NCBI RefSeq assembly: GCF_027938815.1
Contig: NZ_CP115913.1
Span: 3,320,001-3,384,000, forward strand
Reading direction: 5' to 3'
DNA length: 64,000 bases
Origin: Oceanirhabdus sp. W0125-5
GTDB taxonomy: Bacteria; Bacillota; Clostridia; Clostridiales; Clostridiaceae
Shown here: piece by piece, positions 1 to 7,455 of the stretch
Layout: each line of letters starts with the position of its first letter
Numbering within the stretch: position 1 is the first letter of the stretch
Made by a program: the position numbers and the translations under genes
Notes under the pieces: generated by a model
Database searches by the model: none
What the model was told of the DNA's origin: nothing
What the model saw: only the letters and a program-made list of their open reading frames with translations

Positions 1-742
1 GTAATACGCTGGCGATATACATAGCAACAATTACTTTTACAAGAGGAATTAATGTTGCAATTCCATTTTTAGCAGCAGTTGCAGACATAAGAGCAAATAC
101 GCCGTAAGGTGCTAAGTTAATTATTATTTTTGTAATTGAAAACATAACCTGTGCAAAGGAATTAATGAAATCTTTTATAGGTTTGATAGCTTCCGTTTTT
201 TTTGAATCTTCAATAATTATGCCTACTGAAACAAATAGGGAGAAAATTATAACAGGAATTATCTTTCCTTCAACCATTGATGCAAGTGGATTTTTAGGTA
301 TCATATCTATTAAGATTTTACTAAAAGCAGGAATTTCTTTTACTTGGAAAGAAGTATCTTTAGCGAATTGAATACCGTTTCCTAAATTCATTACGTTTGC
401 AACTAATATACCTATAGCTGCAGCAATTCCTGTTGTAGATAAAAGTAATACTAAGGTTTTTAAACCAATCTTTTTTAATTGTTGTGGACTTTCAAGTGAT
501 GTTATACTTGAAATTAATGATGTTACTATGAGTGGTATTACCACCATTTTAATCAGGGATACAAAGATTTTTCCTATAGGTTCAATAATTAAAATATTGT
601 TTTTGAAGATTGCTCCCATAGTGATACCCATAAACATTGAAATTAATACTCTTACTCCAAAATTAACTTTCTTTTTGTTTAAGTTGTGTAAAAATACAAA
701 TATTACAATTGAAACTAAAATACTACCATATGTTAATAACAT
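1..742 (-). CDS. tcyP: Sodium/dicarboxylate-type symporter, TcyP-like (probable cystine uptake), 3' end outside the window
   Basis: The minus strand reads openly from an ATG at 742 to the window edge (about 247 codons). The start MLLTYGSILVSIVIF, then a short Lys-rich turn, then long hydrophobic segments, matches the DAACS symporter family and its TcyP (L-cystine) branch. Later pieces such as NPLASMVEG and IIPVIIFSLFVSVG are typical of the family core. A GGAGG sits 8-12 bases before the start. The T-box leader upstream, whose best-placed specifier is UGC (Cys), supports cystine as substrate. Glutamate/aspartate transport remains possible because the C-terminal substrate site is outside the window. 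The plus-strand reading frames here are shadows of this gene. Confidence 0.75.
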   Translation of the reverse strand, partial: MLLTYGSILVSIVIFVFLHNLNKKKVNFGVRVLISMFMGITMGAIFKNNILIIEPIGKIFVSLIKMVVIPLIVTSLISSITSLESPQQLKKIGLKTLVLLLSTTGIAAAIGILVANVMNLGNGIQFAKDTSFQVKEIPAFSKILIDMIPKNPLASMVEGKIIPVIIFSLFVSVGIIIEDSKKTEAIKPIKDFINSFAQVMFSITKIIINLAPYGVFALMSATAAKNGIATLIPLVKVIVAMYIASVL

Positions 743-781
743 TTAAAATACCTCCATAAATTTTAAATTTATATTTTTTAC

Positions 782-795
782 AACTTGGCCAAGTT
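782..795. promoter_or_regulatory. 14-bp perfect palindrome between T-box terminator and symporter start
   Basis: AACTTGGCCAAGTT is self-complementary and lies between the T-box terminator and the symporter start codon. It may be an operator or a small mRNA hairpin near the ribosome binding site. No regulator can be assigned from sequence. Confidence 0.35.
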
Positions 796-810
796 ATAAT
801 TCTTAAAAAT

Positions 811-1078
811 AAAAAAACCTCCTGCCTCTGAAATACTCCAGAGGCAGAAGGTATACTTCCGCGGTTCCACTCTGATTAGACATTACTGTCCATCTTTTTT
901 CTGGTACTAAATTATACCATATCTCTATAACGGGAGAATCCGAAAAAGCATACTATAGTTCAGCTTTCCACTCACAGGGGCACTTCAACTATACTTGTAC
1001 ATAAAACTCTCTCACCCATGGAGTTTCTCTCTGTATGCCTCATATAATCTACTTTTCCTGATCAATGTGTTTAGTTTA
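811..1078 (-). promoter_or_regulatory. T-box riboswitch leader, probably Cys-specific
   Basis: Read on the minus strand, it contains the T-box core AGAGTGGAACCGCGG (revcomp at about 855-869). An intrinsic terminator at 811-852 follows (CTTCTGCCTCTG / CAGAGGCAGGAGG, then seven T). Upstream are an AGTA motif and an AGAGAG motif, with pairings CAGG/CCTG and ATTATA/TATAGT framing a loop that contains GAAGTGCCC. The TGC triplet at 982-980 is the best specifier candidate, giving cysteine. Low charged tRNA-Cys would then favour antitermination and symporter expression. The T-box assignment is firm; the specifier was placed by eye. Confidence 0.9.
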
Positions 1079-1106
1079 ATAATTTCTTACCATTAACTTG
1101 TTACTT

Positions 1107-1135
1107 ATTCTAAATTAAAATAAAAAATTTGTCAA
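1107..1135 (-). promoter_or_regulatory. Sigma-A-type promoter of the T-box/symporter unit
   Basis: On the minus strand a perfect TTGACA (1135-1130) is followed by 17 bases and TAGAAT (1112-1107), at the right distance upstream of the T-box leader. Confidence 0.8.
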
Positions 1136-1287
1136 TAATAAAGGCTTTGGAAATTAATGTTATAATAGAGATATGAAAAACTATACTTAATTATATAATT
1201 TAATATCTAGTTATACAATTTTAATGTTATAAGTTAACTTATTCACAAAAAACAAGTTTTTTGTTTTAAGTCTAAAGGGGGATGTAA

Positions 1288-1878
1288 GTGAATACATATA
1301 AGATTATAGGTATAATAATTTATTTATCTTTTTATGGAAGTTATTTTGCAAAAATGTTTTCACAAAGTAAGAGCGGCATAAAAACTGATAGAATGGGTAA
1401 AGGAATTAAACCTAAAAAAACTTTTGTTATAGAAGTGATTTTGAAAATGATAACACTAATGACAGCAGTTATACAGCTTATAAGTATTTTATTTATTAAA
1501 AAAATACTTATATTAATTCAAAAAGATTGGTTTATTTATAGTGGTTTTATAATTTCCACGATAGGTGTCATCATTTTTATTATTGCAATGGTAACAATGC
1601 ATGATAGTTGGAGAGCGGGAATTGATAATACTCAAGATACTAAAATGATTAGTAATGGAATTTATAAATACAGTAGAAATCCAGCATTCGTAGGGTTTGA
1701 TCTATTTTATATTGGGTTAGCACTTTCATTCTCAAATGTTTTTAATGTATTTTTTGCATGTGCTTCAATCGTAATGTTTCATTTTCAAATACTAGAAGAG
1801 GAAAAGTTTCTTAATACTATATTTGGAAATGAGTATTTAGACTATAAGAAAAAAACATGGAGATATTTTGGAAAATAA
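1288..1878 (+). CDS. Isoprenylcysteine carboxyl methyltransferase-like membrane protein
   Basis: This 196-aa protein is mostly hydrophobic, with about five membrane segments. It carries the ICMT/phospholipid-methyltransferase signature in its C-terminal half: GIYKYSRNPAFVG, then EEEKFLNTIFGNEYLDYKKK. In that family these segments form the S-adenosylmethionine and substrate site at the membrane. The bacterial substrates are mostly unknown, and prenylcysteine is not implied. The start is GTG with AAAGGGGG 6-13 bases upstream. It appears monocistronic. Confidence 0.75.
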   Translation: MNTYKIIGIIIYLSFYGSYFAKMFSQSKSGIKTDRMGKGIKPKKTFVIEVILKMITLMTAVIQLISILFIKKILILIQKDWFIYSGFIISTIGVIIFIIAMVTMHDSWRAGIDNTQDTKMISNGIYKYSRNPAFVGFDLFYIGLALSFSNVFNVFFACASIVMFHFQILEEEKFLNTIFGNEYLDYKKKTWRYFGK

Positions 1879-1967
1879 TAGAAAATGAGATTTTTATATG
1901 ATAAAATGATACTAAGTTGGGAGTTAGGTTAATTTATTGAATATAAGATTATAAAATCAAAATCTAA

Positions 1968-2057
1968 AAGGGAGTAGTAGCAATTCTCAATGAGAATTGT
2001 AGGTAAAGACAACAATACGGCTATGCCTGTTTTTATCTTTCTTAATTTTAAGAATAC
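1968..2057 (+). promoter_or_regulatory. Candidate yybP-ykoY (Mn2+) riboswitch aptamer
   Basis: The leader of the Ca2+/Na+ exchanger contains AAAAGGGAGTAGTAGC near its 5' end. A hairpin follows (CAATTCTC AATG GAGAATTG type), then GACAACAATACGGC and a short GC-rich turn. The GGGAGUAG and CAACA..CGGC blocks resemble conserved segments of yybP-ykoY manganese riboswitches, which are known upstream of cation transporters. The match was made from memory and the 3' part is short, so this is a candidate. Confidence 0.5.
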
Positions 2058-2115
2058 GAGACTTTTAGTTATAATGCGTTCATGAATGTGTTATAACTAA
2101 AAGTCTCATTTTTTT
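2058..2115 (+). terminator. Leader terminator with 17-bp stem
   Basis: GAGACTTTTAGTTATAA (2058-2074) pairs perfectly with 2091-2107 and is followed by seven T, immediately before the ribosome binding site GGGGAGGGGG. It is the expression platform expected if 1968-2057 is a riboswitch. Confidence 0.8.
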
Positions 2116-2129
2116 GGGGAGGGGGTAAT

Positions 2130-3074
2130 ATGGAATTTATTTTCCTTATAGTAGGATTTGTTTTCCTTGTTAAAGGGGCTGATTTTTTTGTTGATGGTGC
2201 TGCGAGAATAGCTGATTTTTTTAAGATTCCACCTGCAATTATAGGTTTGACAATCATTGGTTTTGGAACTAGTGCACCAGAATTAGCAGTAAATCTCAAC
2301 GCTGCTATAAAAGGCTCTACAGGTATTGTATTGGGGAATGTAATAGGATCTAGTATTTTTAATATTTTGATTGTTTTAGGTGTAATAGCTATAATTAAAC
2401 CCTTGAGTGTTTCTGGTGATATTTTAAAGGGTGATTTCCCATTCTTGTTAGTTTCTACTGTTTCTTTAATGCTATTATCTGTAGTGATTAATCCATCTGG
2501 AGTTATGATATTATCAAAACTCGATAGTATTTTATTACTATTTTTATTCTGTATATTTTTCTACAGAACAATCAATTTCGCATTAAAAAGTAGAACAAAT
2601 TCAGAAACAGAAGAGTATAACAAAAAAGATAAAGGGATATTGAAAAACGGTTTTATTACAGTATTAGGCCTAGTAGGAGTAGTATTAGGCGGAAATGCAG
2701 TAGTTGATAATAGTGTCATTATTGCTCGAAATTTCGGTGTCAGTGATCGTATTATTGGACTTACTATCGTTGCCATCGGTACGTCGTTACCAGAGTTAGT
2801 CACTTCACTTACTGCAATAAAAAAACAAGAAAGTGAAATGGCTATAGGTAATATTATAGGTTCAAACATTTTTAACATACTATTGGTTTTAGGATTATCT
2901 TCTCTTTTAAAACCTCTAACAATTACTTGGAGTTCTGGAATAGATATTATAGTTTTAATGGGGATAACAGTTTTGACGTACTTCTTCTGTTTGAAAAATG
3001 CTGAGATTTCAAGAATAGAAGGCTTCACTTTGATAATGGTTTACGTGTTTTATTCTGGTATATTCCTTATATAA
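2130..3074 (+). CDS. Calcium/sodium antiporter, CaxA/YrbG family
   Basis: This 314-aa membrane protein is built from two inverted homologous halves. Each half carries the alpha-repeat signature: GFGTSAPELAVN near residues 44-55 and AIGTSLPELVTS near 210-221. Each is followed by an IGSxIFN block (VIGSSIFNILIVLG and IIGSNIFNILLVLG). These acidic motifs bind Ca2+ and Na+ in the family. The length and roughly ten membrane segments match full-length members. ATG start with a very strong GGGGAGGGGG site. The candidate Mn2+ riboswitch upstream suggests it may export Mn2+ or Ca2+. Confidence 0.88.
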   Translation: MEFIFLIVGFVFLVKGADFFVDGAARIADFFKIPPAIIGLTIIGFGTSAPELAVNLNAAIKGSTGIVLGNVIGSSIFNILIVLGVIAIIKPLSVSGDILKGDFPFLLVSTVSLMLLSVVINPSGVMILSKLDSILLLFLFCIFFYRTINFALKSRTNSETEEYNKKDKGILKNGFITVLGLVGVVLGGNAVVDNSVIIARNFGVSDRIIGLTIVAIGTSLPELVTSLTAIKKQESEMAIGNIIGSNIFNILLVLGLSSLLKPLTITWSSGIDIIVLMGITVLTYFFCLKNAEISRIEGFTLIMVYVFYSGIFLI

Positions 3075-3128
3075 GTCTTACTGTAACACAAACATATCAA
3101 TTATTATTTTTAGAACAATTTAAAGAAG

Positions 3129-3192
3129 TAAGACTAATATATTAATAAAATAATTTAAGGCTTATTGGTATATTAGTCCTGTCTTATTTTTA
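3129..3192 (+). terminator. Probable intrinsic terminator after the exchanger
   Basis: AAGACTAATATA (3130-3141) pairs with TATATTAGTC and TCTT at 3169-3185, followed by ATTTTT. Confidence 0.6.
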
Positions 3193-3255
3193 GTAAAATA
3201 AATTACATTTGATTTACAGCGCTAAGTCAACAGTAATTAAGAATCATGAAGACTC

Positions 3256-3300
3256 AAGGTTAAATATTGAATATTAAGGTTAAATATTGAATATTAAGGT
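3256..3300 (+). repeat. 20-bp perfect tandem duplication at the RBS of the MBL gene
   Basis: AAGGTTAAATATTGAATATT occurs twice head to tail, followed by a third AAGGT that forms the Shine-Dalgarno of the next gene. Each unit carries its own AAGGT core, so copy number changes the promoter-to-RBS distance. Confidence 0.85.
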
Positions 3301-3306
3301 GATATA

Positions 3307-3972
3307 ATGAAAATTATTAATGTTGGTAATAGAATAAATAATAATTACTTAATACAGTTGGATAATGGATATTTGTTAATTGACACTGGTTACCAAGAAC
3401 AGTTTATTGATTTTTGTAAAAGACTAAGAAGACATAATATTGAGCTAAAAGATATATCATATATTTTCCTAACGCATGCTCATGATGATCATGCAGGTTT
3501 TCTGAACGAGATTCTAGACAATTGTGATGCAAGAATTATATTGCATAGGAAAGCTGTAGAAAGGTTAAAGGAAGGTAAGAATTCATTTGAAGGTGGATGC
3601 ACAAGCTATTTGGCATTAACTTTCTGTAGAATTATGAAATTACTAGGAAAAGGGGATCATAGATTTCAACCAGTAGATAGAAAAAATAGATATATTATTT
3701 TGGATGAAGTTACACAACCTATACTAGAAAAAGAATTAAGATGTAGAATAATTAATCTACCTGGACATACAATAGATTCAATTGGATTATTCTTTCAAGA
3801 CGGTTCACTTTTTTGTGGGGATGCTGTAATGAACGGTTTTCCAAGTATGAATCGAATAATAATTTGGATTGAAAATCTGAAAGACTACATGGAGTCATGG
3901 GAAAGTATGATAAACTATAATCCTATTAAGATATATCCCTCTCATGGTAATCCTTTTCTAAAGAGGATTTAA
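3307..3972 (+). CDS. MBL-fold (metallo-beta-lactamase superfamily) hydrolase
   Basis: This 221-aa protein carries the dinuclear metal motif T-H57-A-H59-D-D61-H62 with a following AGF. Further ligands of the fold are visible: LPGHTIDSIG around residue 155, a G-D-A segment (FCGDAVMNG), and a C-terminal PSHGNP. This is the glyoxalase II/hydrolase-like subgroup, a single domain of normal size. The substrate cannot be told. ATG start with AAGGTGAT upstream; the gene stands alone between a terminator and a convergent DUF1540 gene. Confidence 0.85.
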   Translation: MKIINVGNRINNNYLIQLDNGYLLIDTGYQEQFIDFCKRLRRHNIELKDISYIFLTHAHDDHAGFLNEILDNCDARIILHRKAVERLKEGKNSFEGGCTSYLALTFCRIMKLLGKGDHRFQPVDRKNRYIILDEVTQPILEKELRCRIINLPGHTIDSIGLFFQDGSLFCGDAVMNGFPSMNRIIIWIENLKDYMESWESMINYNPIKIYPSHGNPFLKRI

Positions 3973-4106
3973 ATAAAAATTTCCACAAGATAAGAAATAT
4001 AAAATTATATCCTTTAAAGTAATATTTCCTTCTATAAACATTAAAGTAGAAAGTATAGAATGGTTGAATATAGTGAAATTAATTCAATAATTATAGGGAG
4101 TTATAA

Positions 4107-4136
4107 AATACTGCTTATATTTATATAAGCAGTATT
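4107..4136 (-). terminator. Hairpin terminator of the DUF1540 gene
   Basis: A 14-bp perfect stem (AATACTGCTTATAT / ATATAAGCAGTATT). On the minus strand it is followed by a T-rich tract, and it lies just beyond the DUF1540 stop. Confidence 0.6.
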
Positions 4137-4146
4137 AAGCAAATTA

Positions 4147-4305
4147 CTAGCGTACTTCGAAGCTGCCGCAATCAGTATGTTCAACTGTATTAGCAGTATT
4201 ACCGTGTTTTTTTACTTGTATTCTGTTTAAAGAACAATACTGACCCTCATTACTATGATGTCTACATTCATTAACTGTGCATCCTATGTTCTCATTTCTT
4301 GGCAT
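4147..4305 (-). CDS. DUF1540 domain-containing small protein
   Basis: A 52-aa protein starting at the ATG at 4305 with AGGAGGAATTG upstream. It begins MPRNENIGCTVNECRHHSNE and continues GQYCSLNRIQV. The Cys/His spacing C-x4-C-x-H-H-x7-C and the CTVNEC opening are typical of DUF1540 miniproteins, common in Clostridia and probably metal-binding. A further Cys lies near the C-terminus (DCGSF). Its function is not known. Confidence 0.85.
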   Translation of the reverse strand: MPRNENIGCTVNECRHHSNEGQYCSLNRIQVKKHGNTANTVEHTDCGSFEVR

Positions 4306-4382
4306 AATCAATTCCTCCTATTAACTTAAATTTTACTATATTATTATTAGGAGTTTATTTAATTTTATTCAATGTAAATTTA

Positions 4383-5111
4383 TTATAAATTGCTATTTGA
4401 GATAGTATTTCTATACTCTAATGGACTTATATCCATATATTTCTTAAATACTATAGAATAATAATTTTGAGTGTTGAATCCAACAGACACAGCTATATCT
4501 AGAAGCGATAAATCAGAATGTTCTAGTAAATATTTACTCTTTTCTACTCTATAATTATTTAAAAAACTAGAAAAAGTAAAGCCTGTCTCCTTTTTAAATA
4601 CTTTACAAAAATAACTTTTATTCACAGATAAATCATTACATAGATTATCTAAGTTTATGAAATGAGTATAATTTTCATGAATATGTCGGATTGCTTTTTT
4701 TACATGGACATTAAATTTTAAATTACTCATTCCTTTACTAAACTTACTATCAGATATATTTAGTATTATAGAAGGTAGATATTCTAAGCAACTGTTCGGT
4801 TTAAATGGAATTGAATTATTATCATCATTTTTACATTTAAACGGACCTATTACGAAATATCCTCTATATTTATTATATCTAGATATGGAAACTATTATAA
4901 AATTAATGTCATTTTCATAGCTTAAATAAAGACTAAGTGAGTCATCAGAATCAAAATTAATATCTTTATATATATCGTACTTAATAATATTTTTTTCAAG
5001 AAGTGGGTTATATCCAACTTTGCACATCTCATTAAAATCAATATCTACTGCCATAACAGGTAAATTACAACAGTTGAAAAAGTCTGTAATTATATCATTT
5101 ATAATGTTCAA
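4383..5111 (-). CDS. AraC-family transcriptional regulator
   Basis: The C-terminal about 100 residues hold the two helix-turn-helix motifs of AraC proteins: AIRHIHENYTHFINLDNLCNDLSVNKSYF region, then FSSFLNNYRVEKSKYLL and DIAVSVGFNTQNYYSIVFKK, ending SPLEYR. The N-terminal 130 residues form a possible sensor domain I cannot assign. A longer frame reaches a TTG at 5129, but GGAGG at 5125-5121 sits inside that extension and is ideally placed for the in-frame TTG at 5111, so I choose 5111. The protein is then 242 aa. It is divergent from the DUF454-CydDC-like operon and probably controls it. Confidence 0.82.
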   Translation of the reverse strand: MNIINDIITDFFNCCNLPVMAVDIDFNEMCKVGYNPLLEKNIIKYDIYKDINFDSDDSLSLYLSYENDINFIIVSISRYNKYRGYFVIGPFKCKNDDNNSIPFKPNSCLEYLPSIILNISDSKFSKGMSNLKFNVHVKKAIRHIHENYTHFINLDNLCNDLSVNKSYFCKVFKKETGFTFSSFLNNYRVEKSKYLLEHSDLSLLDIAVSVGFNTQNYYSIVFKKYMDISPLEYRNTISNSNL

Positions 5112-5306
5112 ATCATTATACCTCCACAAAAATAAGTTACATATAGTTATAAAAAAACAAATATAATTAAGTCAATCAATCCGTAATGATATAGAATAAC
5201 TTATAATAATGATAATTAATATCAATTGCTTATTATTTATTATTGATTATTATTGTTAATATGTCAAATGAAAAAATTTAAGTAATTAAATCAGGGAGGA
5301 CTAAGT

Positions 5307-5708
5307 TTGAAAATTTTATATTTGGTATTAGGTCTAATATCTTTTTTAATAGGTATTATAGGAATTGTGCTACCAATAATACCTACAACTCCATTCATGC
5401 TGCTTACATCATTTTGCTTGTTAAAAAGTAGTGATAGTTTGAATGAAAAATTCCAGAGAACAAAATTCTATGAAGAGCATGTTAAGCCTTTGAAGGAAAA
5501 TAGAGGTATGACTATGAAATCAAAAATGATTATACTCACTCCTGTAACAATTATGCTGTCTCTCATTATTGTATTAATAGAAAACACAATAATGAGAGGT
5601 GTTATAGTAGTCATACTTATTGTAAAGATAGTAGTATTTACAAAGATAAAAACTTTAAAAGAAGAGGTGGAAACTAATGATAAACAAAAGATTACTATCA
5701 CTAAGTGA
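5307..5708 (+). CDS. DUF454 (YbaN-like) inner membrane protein
   Basis: This 133-aa protein opens with a membrane hairpin (LVLGLISFLIGIIGIVLPI, then PTTPFMLLTSFCLLKSSD), the hallmark of DUF454/YbaN. Two further hydrophobic segments follow. The start is TTG with GGGAGGA 6-12 bases upstream. Its 3' end overlaps the following ABC gene by 32 bases, which implies translational coupling. The function of the family is unknown; the partnership with CydDC-like exporters is the main clue. Confidence 0.8.
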   Translation: MKILYLVLGLISFLIGIIGIVLPIIPTTPFMLLTSFCLLKSSDSLNEKFQRTKFYEEHVKPLKENRGMTMKSKMIILTPVTIMLSLIIVLIENTIMRGVIVVILIVKIVVFTKIKTLKEEVETNDKQKITITK

Positions 5709-7455
5709 AAGTTCTAAAAAGTGGGTAGGACTTACTGTATTAATGAATTGGGTATCTATAATATGTAATATATTTATAATAGTATTTATAGGCCATATGA
5801 TAGATGATTTATACAAGAAAAAAATTTCTAATAATTTAATACCACATTTGCTCTTCATATTTTTTATGCTCCTTTTAAGATTTACTTGTAATAGGTTATC
5901 AACTAGATTCTCCTATTATTCATCTGCCGAGGTAAGAAAATTATTAAGGGAGAAGATTTATAAAAAGTTGCTAAAGTTAGGGGTAAATTATACAGACACA
6001 ATCTCAACTTCATCAACAGTACAAATAGCTGTAGATGGTGTAGAGGCTCTTGAAGTATACTTCGGAAGATATCTTCCACAGTTGTTTTATAGTTTATTAG
6101 CTCCGATGACTTTGTTTATAGTAGTATCATTTATTAGTTTAAAAGCAGCTATAGTACTTATTTTATGTGTACCACTAATACCAATTTCTATAATAGCAGT
6201 TATGAAAATAGCTAAGAAATTATTAAGTAAATACTGGAACATATATACAAACCTAGGGGATTCTTTTTTGGAGAATTTACAAGGGTTAACGACATTAAAG
6301 ATATTTGATTTAGATGGAGAAAAAAACAATGAAATGAATGAAGAGGCTGAGACCTTTAGAAAGATAACTATGAAGGTCTTAGCAATGCAGCTTAATTCTA
6401 TAAATATAATGGATTTAATAGCATTTGGTGGTGCAGCGATAGGTATATTAATAGCTATAAATGAATTCTCATTAGGTAAGATTTCAGTTGGTGGAGTTAT
6501 AGTGATAATATTATTATCGTCAGAATTTTTTATTCCATTAAGATTATTAGGTTCATTCTTCCATGTGGCTATGAATGGAATTGCTGCAAGTGATAAGATA
6601 TTTAATTTATTAGATAAAAAAGTTGAAAATGAAAGAGAATTAACAGGTGAAGAGAAAAAGTTACTTGAAAATATTAATATTAAATTTAATAATGTAGATT
6701 TTAGTTATGATAAAAAAAGGACTGTATTAAAGGATATAAACCTACATATTGAAAATAAAAAGATGGTAGCATTAGTTGGAGAAAGTGGTTGCGGGAAAAG
6801 TACAGTAACTAACCTCCTTCTAAAACTAAAGAAAGTGGACAATGGTGAAATAACTTTAAATGGGCTTAACCTAAATGATATTCCATTTAATAAATTAAGA
6901 GAAAAAATAGGTTTTATAAGTCATAACTCATATATTTTTAATGGAACCATTGAAGATAATATGAAAATGGGTAAATATGACGCGACTAATGAAGAGATAA
7001 AATATGCTCTTGAAAAAGCTAATTTATATGACTTTGTGCTAGACCTACCAAATAAATTAAAGACTAATGTAGGAGAGGGCGGAGCTTTTTTATCTGGTGG
7101 ACAAAGACAGAGATTGGCACTTGCTAGAATAATAATCTCTAATCCAGAAATCATTATATTCGACGAGGCAACTTCTAATATTGATGTGGAAAGCGAAGAG
7201 AAGATATGGAAATCCATTTATCAAATAGCTAAGAACAAAACAGTTTTAGTAATATCACATAGATTAGCTAATGTAAGAAACGCAGATTTGATTTATGTAT
7301 TGGATAATGGAAATATGGTTGAGTTCGGAAGTCACAATCAGCTTATGAAGAATAAATCAAAATATTATGATTTACTTATTAATCAAGAAAAATTAGAGGG
7401 TATAATGGACAATAGATTAAGTGTTGAAAGTGAGGTAGCTATTAGTGGAGAATAG
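5677..7455 (+). CDS. ABC transporter permease/ATPase, CydD-like
   Basis: This 592-aa half-transporter has a six-helix type-1 exporter domain (residues about 20-300) followed by an ATPase domain. Visible motifs are Walker A GESGCGKST, ABC signature LSGGQRQRLALAR, Walker B IIIFDEATSNID and the H-loop ISHRL. Size, order and pairing with the next gene match CydD of CydDC, which exports cysteine/glutathione and binds haem. In an anaerobe the cargo may differ; no cytochrome bd genes are nearby. The ATG overlaps DUF454; the operon is DUF454-CydD-CydC. Confidence 0.75.
   Translation: MINKRLLSLSESSKKWVGLTVLMNWVSIICNIFIIVFIGHMIDDLYKKKISNNLIPHLLFIFFMLLLRFTCNRLSTRFSYYSSAEVRKLLREKIYKKLLKLGVNYTDTISTSSTVQIAVDGVEALEVYFGRYLPQLFYSLLAPMTLFIVVSFISLKAAIVLILCVPLIPISIIAVMKIAKKLLSKYWNIYTNLGDSFLENLQGLTTLKIFDLDGEKNNEMNEEAETFRKITMKVLAMQLNSINIMDLIAFGGAAIGILIAINEFSLGKISVGGVIVIILLSSEFFIPLRLLGSFFHVAMNGIAASDKIFNLLDKKVENERELTGEEKKLLENINIKFNNVDFSYDKKRTVLKDINLHIENKKMVALVGESGCGKSTVTNLLLKLKKVDNGEITLNGLNLNDIPFNKLREKIGFISHNSYIFNGTIEDNMKMGKYDATNEEIKYALEKANLYDFVLDLPNKLKTNVGEGGAFLSGGQRQRLALARIIISNPEIIIFDEATSNIDVESEEKIWKSIYQIAKNKTVLVISHRLANVRNADLIYVLDNGNMVEFGSHNQLMKNKSKYYDLLINQEKLEGIMDNRLSVESEVAISGE

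Noticed and set aside
165..746. Two plus-strand reading frames at the left edge
   Set aside because: They are shadows of the minus-strand symporter gene, which has a clear start, RBS and T-box leader.
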